This document shows positions 10,229 through 19,555 of a DNA stretch of 64,000 nt, in pieces; within the stretch, counting starts at the first letter, position 1; the number at the start of each line of letters is the position of its first letter. The stretch is from Gracilaria vermiculophylla (Eukaryota; Rhodophyta; Florideophyceae; Gracilariales; Gracilariaceae), in NCBI GenBank assembly GCA_019155205.2, contig JAHNZQ020000227.1, positions 187,530 through 251,529 of the forward strand. The letters are read 5' to 3'. The translations under genes and the position numbers were made by a program. The notes under the pieces are model-generated. The model searched no databases. It had not been told where the DNA came from and saw only the letters and a program-made list of their open reading frames with translations.

Positions 10229-10497
10229 ACGATACGCACGTGCGCGTCGCCGTGGAGTTCTCCATGACCAGCGGCGGGCTGCTGCGCGCCACGTGGATCG
10301 CGTCCGAACTGATTTCCGAGTTCCACCGCGACATCCTCGACGTCGGCCTCATCCCGCGCTCCGCCGAGAACACGTTCAACATCTGGATCGGCGGCAAGAT
10401 CGCGTGGTCGCGCGGCGTCGGCCAGCCGCTGCCCGACTACGACCACCTGCGCCCCATCATCCGCAACCAGTGCTGCCAGCCGCCGCCCAACGTGTAG
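9326..10497 (+). CDS. BED zinc finger fused to a selenoprotein-W-like (Rdx) domain; spliced, two introns
   Basis: Predicted exons are 9326-9511, 9619-9701 and 9798-10497, giving 322 aa. The introns (107 and 96 nt) have GTACGT and GTAAGT donors and CAG acceptors and keep one frame. Residues 1-62 are Ala/Pro-rich. Residues 82-107 form a BED-type finger (C82, C85, H98/H99, C107) followed by VPPDVR, as in plant BED proteins; the finger is split by intron 2. A low-complexity linker holds a possible nuclear signal (TKRKR). Residues 238-316 match the Rdx/SelW fold pattern (LLRATWIASEL...F, FNIWIGGKIAWSR, LRPIIRNQ). The redox CxxC expected before LLRA is S245-M-T-S248. BED fingers bind DNA, so a nuclear role is likely. 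The domain match is from memory of family patterns. The stop lies 60 bp from the convergent NFU1 stop. Confidence 0.7.
9512..9618 (+). other. Intron 1 of the BED/Rdx gene
   Basis: GTACGT donor directly after the codon for E62 and CCCCAG acceptor; 107 nt, phase 0. Removing it joins the open frame ending HYTNE to FHVYQ. Confidence 0.7.
9702..9797 (+). other. Intron 2 of the BED/Rdx gene
   Basis: GTAAGT donor and CGCAG acceptor; 96 nt, phase 2. Without removal an in-frame TAA follows GDWA at once and the BED finger is cut in two. Confidence 0.75.
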
Positions 10498-10557
10498 CGC
10501 CGCGCGCCAACGCCTTTTGTTCTTGTTTGCGCCTAGCTGTTGCTGTGTTTATTGTCA

Positions 10558-11301
10558 TCAACGTAGCGTGTCCCCGTCTTTCAGCTTGCTCTCTACCTCG
10601 TTGAGCGCGTCCATGTTGGCCTTTTGCACCTCGTCGGCGTCCGGCGCCAACACCTGCTGCACGCTCTTCACCTCCGGCACGTAGTGGCGCAGCATGTTTT
10701 CCACGCCGTTCTTGAGCGTGATGCTGCTGCTGGAGCACGTGGAGCACGCGCCCTGCATCTCCAGCTGCACCGTGCCGCTGCACTCGTCAAAGCCGCGAAA
10801 CACGATGCTGCCGCCGTCCTGCGCCACGGCCGGCTTGACGCGCGTCTCCAGCAGCTCCTTGACCATGGCCACCACCTCGGAGTCGTCGTCGGAGATGGCG
10901 GTGTCGGCGTCGGCGGCCGCGCCGCCGTCGCGCACGATCACGGGCTCGTCGCCGCCCGCGAAGAAGTCCATGATCACCGCGAAGATCTCCGGGCGCAGCG
11001 TGGCCCACTGCAGCGCGTCGTCCTTGGTCACCGTCACAAAGTCGCCGCCGAAGAACACCGAGCGCACGCCGCGCACCGCGAACAGCTTGCGCGCCAGCGG
11101 GCTGTCGCCCGCCGCGCGCAGCGACGGGTAGTCGGCCGTGCCGCGCCCGTCCGGCATCACGGCGCGCCCCGGCAGAAACATGACTGCGTGCGCGTTGGGC
11201 GTGGGCTGCGTCTGGATGAACATGGAGCGCGCGTGCGGCGGCGCCGACCGCGGCGGCGCGCGGCGCGCGCGGAACAGCGCGCGAGACAGGCCGCGGAGCA
11301 T
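10558..11301 (-). CDS. NFU1: NFU1-type iron-sulfur scaffold, probably mitochondrial
   Basis: Protein of 247 aa that carries and hands on Fe-S clusters, in mitochondria to lipoate synthase and respiratory enzymes. An Arg-rich N terminus without acidic residues (1-25) fits a mitochondrial targeting peptide. Residues 28-125 are the NFU N-terminal domain (FIQTQPTPNAHAVMFLPGR...). Residues 142-215 are the NifU-like C-terminal domain with the cluster-binding pair C186-STC-C189 (pattern CSTC) followed by SSITLKNGVENML. The frame is open upstream to 11811 but low complexity; the ATG at 11301 gives a normal-length protein. Two-domain architecture separates it from the plastid NFU proteins. It is divergent from the RING-H2 gene and convergent with the BED/Rdx gene. 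Confidence 0.92.
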   Translation of the reverse strand: MLRGLSRALFRARRAPPRSAPPHARSMFIQTQPTPNAHAVMFLPGRAVMPDGRGTADYPSLRAAGDSPLARKLFAVRGVRSVFFGGDFVTVTKDDALQWATLRPEIFAVIMDFFAGGDEPVIVRDGGAAADADTAISDDDSEVVAMVKELLETRVKPAVAQDGGSIVFRGFDECSGTVQLEMQGACSTCSSSSITLKNGVENMLRHYVPEVKSVQQVLAPDADEVQKANMDALNEVESKLKDGDTLR

Positions 11302-11804
11302 CGCGGTGGGCGAGCGGGCGGCGGAGCGGCGGCGGGCACGACTGCGCGGGGCGGCGGCGGAGGCTGCGGCAGAGGCGGCGGCGGAGACGGCGGCAGAGGC
11401 GGCGGCGAAGACGGCGGCGGAGGCGGCAAAGGCGGAAGCAGAGGCAGCAGCAGCAGAGGCGGCGGCAGTAGAGGCGGCGGCGGAGGCTGCGGCAGAAGCG
11501 GCGGCGGAGGTTGCGGCGAAGGAGGCGGTGGAAATTGCGGGGGTGGGGGCGAAAGGTGCGCGCGGGGGGCGGTGGTGGATAGAACAGATGGCCGAAGAGG
11601 GCGGCGGTGGAGGAGGGGCGCAGTGCGCGGCGTTGTGGCGCTTTTTGGATCGCGGAGCCAATCCGATTTGGAAGGCGCAGCCTCCACAAAGCGGCGCGTC
11701 CATGGCGCAGCGCGATCGTCGGCGCGGCGGCACAGAGCGCCGTCGCCAGCGGCCGCACCCCCGCCCGCCCGCGCGCTTCGCCCCCAGCCGCACCGCCGCG
11801 CGCC
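11302..11804. promoter_or_regulatory. Divergent promoter region with GGC/GAG repeat
   Basis: 503 bp between the head-to-head NFU1 and RING-H2 starts. From about 11342 to 11530 it is an imperfect tandem array of GGCGGM, GGCAGA and GGCGAA units that leaves several frames open on both strands. Probably promoter and 5' leaders, not coding. Confidence 0.5.
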
Positions 11805-13118
11805 ATGACAACGCAAGCTCAGATAGACGCCGACGCCGCGCTCGCGCGCCGCCTGCAGGAGGAGGAGCTCGCCTCGCAGCTGCCGCACCTGGACTGGATG
11901 GAGGCGCCGGCGCCGCCGGCGCCGCCGGCGCCGCCGCGCGACCTGCCCGCGTACCCGCAGCCCACGCGCGACTGGCCGCAGCCCGCCTCCGCGCCGGCGC
12001 GCGACGCGCGCTTCCCCCTCGCGCAGGGCGCCGTCACGTTCGGCGCCGCCGAAATGCTCACAGACCTGTTCCGCCAGATCGCCGAGCCGCGCGCGGGCGG
12101 CCAGCGCGCCGCCGCCGCCGCCACCGCCGGGCTGGGCGACTTTGCGCCCTTCCCCGGCAGCGCGCACGTGGCGCCCGACGCGGTGCGGCGCCCCGCGGCG
12201 CGCGGCGCGCCGGCGCGCGGCGCGCCGGCGCGCGGCGTGTCGGCGGACGGCGTGGTCAACTCGCTCATGCACGACATGCTCGACCGCGCGGAGGGCCGGC
12301 GCGGCGGCGGCGACGGCGGCCGCGCGGGGTTGGGGAGCAGGGCGGCCTTTCTGCGCAGCCCGGAGCGGCAGCGGGCGCAAGAGCGCGCTGAGCGCCACCG
12401 GGCGGAGCGGCGCCGCGGCGCGACGGCGCGCGAGGGGCCGTCGGCGGACGGCTTGCTCAACGCGGTGCTGCAGGAGACATTTGCGCGCTTGGAGGGGCAC
12501 AGGTCTGGCGGCGGGTCGTTCCGCGTGACGCCAGACGGGGTGCAGTTCGAGCAGGTGCGAGGGGGCGGCGGGGCGCGCGCGGCGATGGGGCGCGGCGAGC
12601 GCGGGCGCGACGGGCACGACGGCGACGGCGGCGCGGCGGCGACGGGCGCCAGGGTGCACTTTGGCGAGGCGGGCGACTTGATGAGCATCATGTTCTCGGG
12701 GATGTTTGGGCAGGCGGCGGCTGGCGGCGGCAGGGGCGGGGCGGTGCCGTTTGGCGATTGGATGCGGTCGATGTTGCCGAGGGACGTGGGGGGCGGCGAG
12801 ACGTACGAGGACTGGCTGCAAGTGATCGAGCGCATGGGCGGCAACGTGACGCGCGGCGGGACGGCGGCGGAGATCGAGCAGCTGCCGACGCACCGCTTCG
12901 AGGGCGCGCACGGCGCGGAGGACGGCGACGGCGAGGACAAGTGCGCCATCTGCCTGGGCGACTACGAGCGCGGCGAGAACGTCAAGGTGCTGCCATGCGC
13001 TCACCGCTTCCACGCGGAGTGCGTGGACCAGTGGCTGCGCGTGAACAGGATATGCCCGTTCTGCAAGCAGAGCATTCGCGAGGAAGACGCGGCGCACGCG
13101 GCGCGCCCGCGCCCGTAA
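11805..13118 (+). CDS. RING-H2 finger E3 ubiquitin ligase (RNF126/RNF115-like)
   Basis: Protein of 437 aa. The only folded domain seen is a C-terminal RING-H2 finger: C380, C383, C398, H400, H403, C406, C417, C420, with WLRVNRICPFC as in RNF126/RNF115 and plant RZF ligases. Just before it is the ExLPT-like segment (IEQLPTHRF) found ahead of the RING in that group. The rest is Ala/Gly/Pro/Arg-rich and probably disordered, with a short tandem repeat (RGAPARGAPARG, near residues 130-145). The N terminus has an acidic-helix stretch (ARRLQEEELASQL) resembling ubiquitin-binding helices, but an N-terminal zinc finger like that of RNF126 is not present. Start at 11805 follows a low-complexity open frame. 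Confidence 0.8.
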   Translation: MTTQAQIDADAALARRLQEEELASQLPHLDWMEAPAPPAPPAPPRDLPAYPQPTRDWPQPASAPARDARFPLAQGAVTFGAAEMLTDLFRQIAEPRAGGQRAAAAATAGLGDFAPFPGSAHVAPDAVRRPAARGAPARGAPARGVSADGVVNSLMHDMLDRAEGRRGGGDGGRAGLGSRAAFLRSPERQRAQERAERHRAERRRGATAREGPSADGLLNAVLQETFARLEGHRSGGGSFRVTPDGVQFEQVRGGGGARAAMGRGERGRDGHDGDGGAAATGARVHFGEAGDLMSIMFSGMFGQAAAGGGRGGAVPFGDWMRSMLPRDVGGGETYEDWLQVIERMGGNVTRGGTAAEIEQLPTHRFEGAHGAEDGDGEDKCAICLGDYERGENVKVLPCAHRFHAECVDQWLRVNRICPFCKQSIREEDAAHAARPRP

Positions 13119-13907
13119 GCGCGCGCGCCTTGTAAAAGTACGCCGTGCGCGCGGCGCCGGCCACGTGGAGCGCGTGCCACGCCGTGCAGCACGCGTTGCC
13201 GCGCGCACCTGCTGCGCAGCGCGCGCTGCACGCTGCCGCCGCGCGCCACCGCCGCGCGCGCCGCGCCGCCGCGCCCTCTTGCGTGCGCGCGCTGCCACCC
13301 CCCCCCGCCGCCGCTCCCTTCCTTCGCGGACCGCCCCCCCCCCCCCTCCTCCGCTGCGCCGCCGCCGTCTTCTCCTCCTCCGCCAGCCGCGCCGCGCCCG
13401 CCGCCGCGCCCGCATTGCCGCCCGCCCGCCTCTGAGCGCCCCGCCCGCTCTGCCGCCGCGCGTGCCGCTCTGCCGCGCCCAATCTCCGCTGCGCTTTTCG
13501 CGTCCAAACCGCCCCCGCCTGCGCCGCCGCTAATCGCTGCGCCGCCAAACAGCTCGCCGCCGCCACCCCCGCCGCCGCCGCCGCCGCAGCCGCCGCTGCT
13601 GCAGCCGCCGCCGCAGCCGCCGCCGCCGCAGCCGCCGCCGCCGCAGCCGCCGCCGCCAGTCGCGCGCCCCGCGCGCCCCCCGCGCCCCGACAGCCGCCGG
13701 CGCGCGCGCCTGCCGCGGCCGCCGCGCGCCGCCCGGGCCATCCGCCGCCGCGCGCCCGTCTTGCGACCGCGCAGCCGCCGCCGCCACCGCCGCATTAAGA
13801 AACGGCCGCCGCGCCGCCGCCGCCTCGAGTGCGCCCGCCGCCCCCCATCCGCGCGCGCGCGCGCGTGCAGCCTCGCGCCCTGCCACCCCGCGCCCGCCAC
13901 CTGCGCC
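13119..13907. other. GC-rich spacer upstream of the PH-kinase gene
   Basis: About 790 bp of C-rich DNA with C homopolymers (near 13300 and 13335-13346) and a CCGCCGCAG-type tandem tract at about 13556-13660. Open frames occur in most phases but encode only Ala/Arg/Pro. It probably contains the promoter of the kinase gene. Confidence 0.5.
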
Positions 13908-15938
13908 ATGTCTCGTTTACAGCTGCCCTCCTTCCCCTCCACCAACACGCTAACGGACAGCACGGCCGCCAACGGCGCGCCGCCCGCCGCCGACGAGGCG
14001 CCCTTCCGCAACCACCGCCCGGTGCGCATGACCGGCTGGATGTCCGTCAAGACCTCGCGCCTGTCCAGAAGGCACCACCGCTTCGCCAAGCTGTACGGCG
14101 AGGTGCTGTCGCTGCACCAGTCCGAAAACCGCCTCCCCGAGGACCACTTCGACGTCGTGGGCGCGCTGGTCGAGTACGCCCCGGACGGCACGCGCCGCTC
14201 GTTCCGCCTCACCGTCGGCCGCCGCGTCTTCGTCTGCATCCTGGGCTCGCACGAGGAGATGCTATCGTGGGCGCAGGGGCTCGAGTTTGCGTCCAACCAC
14301 TGCTTTGAGCGCTACTACAACCTGGGGCCGCTGCTGGCCGAAGGCGCCTACTCGCGCGTGTACCACGCCCACGCAGTGGACAGCCCCTCGCACGTGTTTG
14401 CCGTCAAGGTCATCAAGAAGCGCCCGCACGACCTACAGGCGCAGGAGTGCGTGCGCCGCGAGCGCCACGTCAACTGCGTGCTCAACCACCCGTCCGTTGT
14501 ACAGGCCGTCGACATGTTCTCCACCGTCGAGAAGGACCACCTCGTGTTCGAGTTCATGCGCGGAGGCACGCTGGCCGACCTGCTCGCCAAGAAGAGCACG
14601 CTGGGCGAGTCATACGCAAGGGCCATCATGCGCCAGGTGCTCAGCGCCCTGCACTACATCCACTCCAAGAACATTGTGCACCGCGACGTGCGCCCGCACA
14701 ACATCTTCCTGTCGGCCACTAAGTTCCCCATGTCCATTGCGCTGGGCGACTTTGGCTACTCCAACTTTGTCAGCGACAAACGCGTCAACATGGACGTGCT
14801 CTCCAGCATGATCGGCATCCCGCCGTACATGGCGATTGAAATCTGCCGCCGCAAAAAGTACGGCCCGCTGGCGGACGTGTGGTCGGCCGGCGTCGTGCTG
14901 TACGAGATGCTCAGCGGCGAGCCGCCGTTCCAGGGGCGCACGGACAGCGAGATGTTCCAGAACATCAAGAAGGGCGTCGTGTCGTTCGACGGCGCGGCGT
15001 GGAAGAAGGTGTCGCCCGACGCCATGGCGCTCATTCGCCAAATGCTGCAGGAGGACCCGTACAAGCGCGTGAGCGCGCTGGCGGCGCTGCAGCACTCGTG
15101 GTTCGCGCAGGGCGCCATGTCACGCCCGAGTTCCATCAACACGTCGTGCCCGACGTCGCCCACGGCCGTGGGGCGCATGTTTGGCGACCGCGACTCGCCG
15201 GCCAACACCAGCTCGGGCAGCCAGCGGCGCGAGCAGTCGAGCGGGTGCATGTCCAATTTCAGCCGCAACACGTCGGAGAACACGGTGGGCGACGCGGGGG
15301 GCGACAGCCACGAGCGCGCCACGGGGCGGCTGGGCATGCAGCCGCCGGCGCTGGGGCACCACCACATGTCCATGGGCGGGCGCCTGCAGCACATCAGCAG
15401 CGTCAACAGCCTGAGCGCGCAGCCCGCGCTGCGCGTGACCAAGTCGGTGCGCGACATTGCGGAGCGCGGGCTGCAGCGCGTGGCCAGCGACAACCCGGCG
15501 CTGCTGCGCCACATGATGGGCTTTGCGCACATCCAGCGCCAGCTGTCGGCGGCCATGCCCTACCGGCGGCGGCTCGTCGTGACGGCCAAGGCGTTCGTGG
15601 CCGTGTTCCGCATGCGCGCGCTGGCGCGCGGCGACTGCGCCACGCGCCAGCTGCTGGACATAGAGAAGGCGGACGCCGACGACGTCAACGCCATGGTGGA
15701 CCGCCGGAAGCAGGCGCACCAGCTCAGCCGCGCCGACGGCGACGCGCGCGGCGGCGGCGACCGCGGCGGCGGCTGCTCGCTGCCGGCCGTGGCGCGCCGC
15801 GCGGGCGGCGCCCACGTACGGCAGCGGTCGCGGGACGTGGCGCAGCACATCATCGGCCGCCTGTCGCTGGACCGCCGCGCAGCGGCGGCGTCGGCGTCGG
15901 CGGCGGCGGCGGCGGCGTCGCGCGACGCGCCCACGTGA
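13908..15938 (+). CDS. PH-domain serine/threonine protein kinase
   Basis: Protein of 676 aa. A PH domain (residues about 40-127: GWMSVKT...RRHHRF...SWAQGLE) would target it to phosphoinositide membranes. The kinase domain spans 133-400: a degenerate glycine loop (LLAEGAYSRVYHA), ATP lysine K167 (FAVKV), HRD at 258-260, DFG at 281-283 and a CAMK-like DVWSAGVVLYEMLSGEPPF. Two departures from consensus: the catalytic-loop lysine is Arg (HRDVRPHN, R262), and the APE motif is AIE (309-311). K167, D260, N265 and D281 remain, so activity is possible but not certain. The C-terminal 275 residues are Ser/Gly/Arg-rich with a helical segment near 500-590. PH-then-kinase order recalls Akt, but the AGC C-terminal hydrophobic motif was not found. 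Confidence 0.85.
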   Translation: MSRLQLPSFPSTNTLTDSTAANGAPPAADEAPFRNHRPVRMTGWMSVKTSRLSRRHHRFAKLYGEVLSLHQSENRLPEDHFDVVGALVEYAPDGTRRSFRLTVGRRVFVCILGSHEEMLSWAQGLEFASNHCFERYYNLGPLLAEGAYSRVYHAHAVDSPSHVFAVKVIKKRPHDLQAQECVRRERHVNCVLNHPSVVQAVDMFSTVEKDHLVFEFMRGGTLADLLAKKSTLGESYARAIMRQVLSALHYIHSKNIVHRDVRPHNIFLSATKFPMSIALGDFGYSNFVSDKRVNMDVLSSMIGIPPYMAIEICRRKKYGPLADVWSAGVVLYEMLSGEPPFQGRTDSEMFQNIKKGVVSFDGAAWKKVSPDAMALIRQMLQEDPYKRVSALAALQHSWFAQGAMSRPSSINTSCPTSPTAVGRMFGDRDSPANTSSGSQRREQSSGCMSNFSRNTSENTVGDAGGDSHERATGRLGMQPPALGHHHMSMGGRLQHISSVNSLSAQPALRVTKSVRDIAERGLQRVASDNPALLRHMMGFAHIQRQLSAAMPYRRRLVVTAKAFVAVFRMRALARGDCATRQLLDIEKADADDVNAMVDRRKQAHQLSRADGDARGGGDRGGGCSLPAVARRAGGAHVRQRSRDVAQHIIGRLSLDRRAAAASASAAAAAASRDAPT

Positions 15939-16070
15939 GCGCGCCGCCGCGCCGCACGCCCCCCGAAAAGTGCCTTAAAATGGTGAAAAGTTTCTACTAA
16001 AAACATACAGCGCGCGGCGGCTCGCAGCTCGCGGCAGGCAGCTCGCAAGCCGTGGCGCGCGCCACGCCAC
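15939..16070. other. Short convergent spacer
   Basis: 132 bp between the stops of the kinase gene (+) and the KH gene (-). Their 3' UTRs must be short or overlap. Confidence 0.6.
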
Positions 16071-18135
16071 TCACCGCGCGCCAGTCTCCGCGTGCGCGCG
16101 CGCCAGCGCGTACGCGTCCTCCTCGCCGTCACCGTCGCCGCGCGCCGCCGCGCGCGACCCTAGCGACGCGTTCGCCACCTCCACCGTCAACCGGTTCATG
16201 CGTTCTAGCAGCGTCCCGCCCTCCGCCTCGCTGCCCTCCGCCGCCGCCGCCGCCGCTGCCGCCGCCGCCGCGTCCTCGCCGGCCTCGCCCGTCTCGCCGG
16301 CCTCGGCCTCGGTGTCGGCCGCCGCCTCCGCCCCGTTGCATGCCCGCGCAAGCCGCGACCGGATGATCTTGCGCGCCGCTTCCACGCTGTTGCGGCGCCC
16401 GCTGATCGTCACCGTGCGCGCCTGCTCCTCGCCGCTGCTCTCCACCTTACTCGACACCAAAATGCGCGCCCCGGACTTGTTTTCGAGCACGCGGATCGTC
16501 GCCCCCCTTTTGCCGATGATCAGCCCTACGTTGGACGGCGAGATCTTCATTTCCGACCGCACGGCGTTGTGCGCACTCTGCCTGTCCGACTTGCTCATCG
16601 CCAAATTCGCCCCGTCGCCGTCGAGCTTGTTTAACTCCCCGTCAGCGTCCGATCCAATGTCGTTCTCAACTCGTCGCCTTCGCTCTACTCCGACCACTTC
16701 TAAACTTCTAAACCCCAAATCCTCCTCATGGTTCGACATCAGCCGCACACTATGCATGTTCATCGGCTCTACCACACTCGGAATCCGACCCGCACCGCCG
16801 TCCGTCGTCTCGCCTTCCAGCCCTCGCTGCCTGGCTCCGTCCAGTGTTGCGCCTCCGGATTCCGATTCATCGCAACCACCACTTTCTCCGCAACCCTTGT
16901 CCGCACCCTCTTCCTTTCCGCCGTCGCCGCCGCCACCAGCGCCCTCGGCACCAGCTACCGCGCTTCGCACGGCGCCCGCCGCCGCACTTGTGGACCCGGG
17001 GCCCCGAGTGCTTCCCTGAGCTTCACTTTCCTCCTCATCATGCGCACGTGGTTGCACGTCGTGAAGCGTTTCACTGTCAACTGCAGCCTGTTGCTCACCC
17101 CGTGCAACGGCAGCTCTCAAGCTCGCTTCGGCGCCGCCTTCTGCACTCAGCTGTGCCTCCCCCTGCTCCACCGCGCCGAGCGCCTCTTTGATCACTTGCG
17201 TCACTACTTCGCACGCCATTTCCACAGCGCGGGCTGCACCCGAAATCTGGATCATGCGGTCCGTGTCCTCGGAGGATGCGTCCCGGCTCGGAGCGATTTT
17301 GATGACGGCTCCGGAGCGTTGTTGCAGCTGCTTGATGGTGTCCCCGTTTCGGCCGATCACAACGCCCACGCAAGCGGATGGAACCTTAACCGACTTGGTG
17401 ATGGGCTTGAATATTGGAATAGGGGGAGGCATCAAACCTGCCCGTTCATACGCAATACCTAACTGAGAGAGAGGTGTGTATGGTAGCTGCGAGGTAGCCC
17501 ATGACGCCTGTTGAGAGGGTTGCAGTTGCTGCTGGTACATGGGGTTTAGATGGGGGGGGATTTGAGAAGGCGTCGCTGCGTACATTGGTTGTTGTACAAT
17601 CGAAGGAGAAGTCTGTTGCGGTTGTGGAGATGGAAGCTGCTGCTCAAGAGGCAAAGGCAACTGCGACTGAGGAGATGTAGGTTGCTGCTGCGTCTGTGCC
17701 TGCAGTTGCGTTTGCTGCTGTAGCTGCTGCTCAGAAGAAGGGTATGGAAGTGAGTGAGCGGTTAGTTGAGAAGAAATAGGCGGTGGTGAAGTGGCTTGGT
17801 GCAACTGCTGTTGCTGCTGAAATTGGGAGAGTTGAAGCGGATGAGGATGGTGCGGCTGAGACTCGGAGTGCGGAGACTGCAGAAGCATTTGTGAAGGTTG
17901 CAGCAACGGGTGAGACAAATGCTGCTGAGGAAGAGATGACTCGAGAGAAGACATGTGCGGCATGTGCGGATGATGCATAGAAGGGTGGTGCAACGGCGCA
18001 TGCGGTTGCAAAGACGGTTGCAAGTGATGATTTTGCTGAGATTGGATGATTTGCATCTGTTGGGGGTGCATCTGTGCCGTGGGGGCGCCGTGATGGGCTT
18101 GGAGGGGGGCGCTTCGGCCTGCGGCTGCGGCAGCT

Positions 18136-18171
<36 letters not shown>

Positions 18172-19134
18172 TGCTGCGGGAGCATGGGGTGGACGGGGTG
18201 CGGCATGGGGAGCGGAGGCATCCAGGTTGCAAACGGCTGCAGATTGAAGTACTCAACGGACTGGCGGGGGTGCATCGGGAAGGACGGGGGCGGGTGTAGC
18301 GTCCACGGCGGGGCGTGCGGATGTGGCGAAGGCGGGGGCGGGGCGAAGAAGGGGGCGCGCTGCGACTGCGGGTGGTGGTGGTGCGGGTAGGGAGCGGCGC
18401 GTGTGCCGGCTCTGGCCAGCACTTGTTGAATGAGGTGCTTGGCGTGCTGCTTCTCGGCTTCGCCGCCCGAGATGGTGAGCAGCTTGCTGCCCGTGGCGGT
18501 GTCCATCCTGTTGTTGTGCACGACGATGGTGGCGCGCGCTTTCTCTTGCATCTCGTTTATGACTTGGCCGCCGTGGCCGATGATCATGCCGACGCACGAG
18601 CGCGGTATCCACATCTCCAGCGCGGGTGGGAGCTCGTCGTCGTCGTCCTGTTGCGGCTGAGGGGGTTGGTGTTGGGGTGGGGGCTGTTGGGACAAGGGCG
18701 GTGAGAGTTGGGTTTGTGAGTGGTGTTGTTGTTGGGGTTGGTGTTGGAGTTGAAGTTGTGGCGACAGTTGGGGCGACTGGTGGGCGGTTAATGGGTGGAG
18801 GACGGAGGCGTTTCGGATGCGGGCGTGCGGCTTGCCGTGGAGCACTGCGTGCACTTTCTCCTTGATGAGGGCCCTGGCGTCGGTGATGGCGCGTTGGGTG
18901 CCTTGGATGTGGAAAAGACGCTCGGGGGCGTTGGGGCTGTTGTCGTCGCGGTCGACGTAGATGTGGGCTTGCGAGCGGGTCATCATGTTGCGGACGGTTT
19001 CGCCGCGCTTGCCGATAATGAAGCCGACTGCATCGCGGGGGACGCTGATGGTGAGCTTGTAGGATTGGGGGGGGGCGGGCGGCGGGTGGTGCGCGGGTGG
19101 AGGGGTGGTGGCGGGGGAGGCGAGGGTGGGGGAG

Positions 19135-19455
<321 letters not shown>

Positions 19456-19555
19456 NNNNNNNNNNNNNNNNNNNNNNNNNNNNNNNNNNNNNNNNNNNNN
19501 NNNNNNNNNNNNNNNNNNNNNNNNNNNNNNNNNNNNNNNNNNNNNNNNNNNNNNN
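19456..19555. other. Assembly gap (100 N)
   Basis: Exactly 100 Ns, a conventional size for a gap of unknown length. The left flank is GC-rich KH-gene sequence; the right flank starts with nine Cs (19556-19564) and then average-GC DNA. Order and distance across it are not shown by the sequence. Confidence 0.98.

Noticed and set aside
11157..13415. A 752-codon minus-strand frame across the RING-H2 gene
   Set aside because: It lies antisense to a conserved RING finger and consists of compositional runs with no domain.
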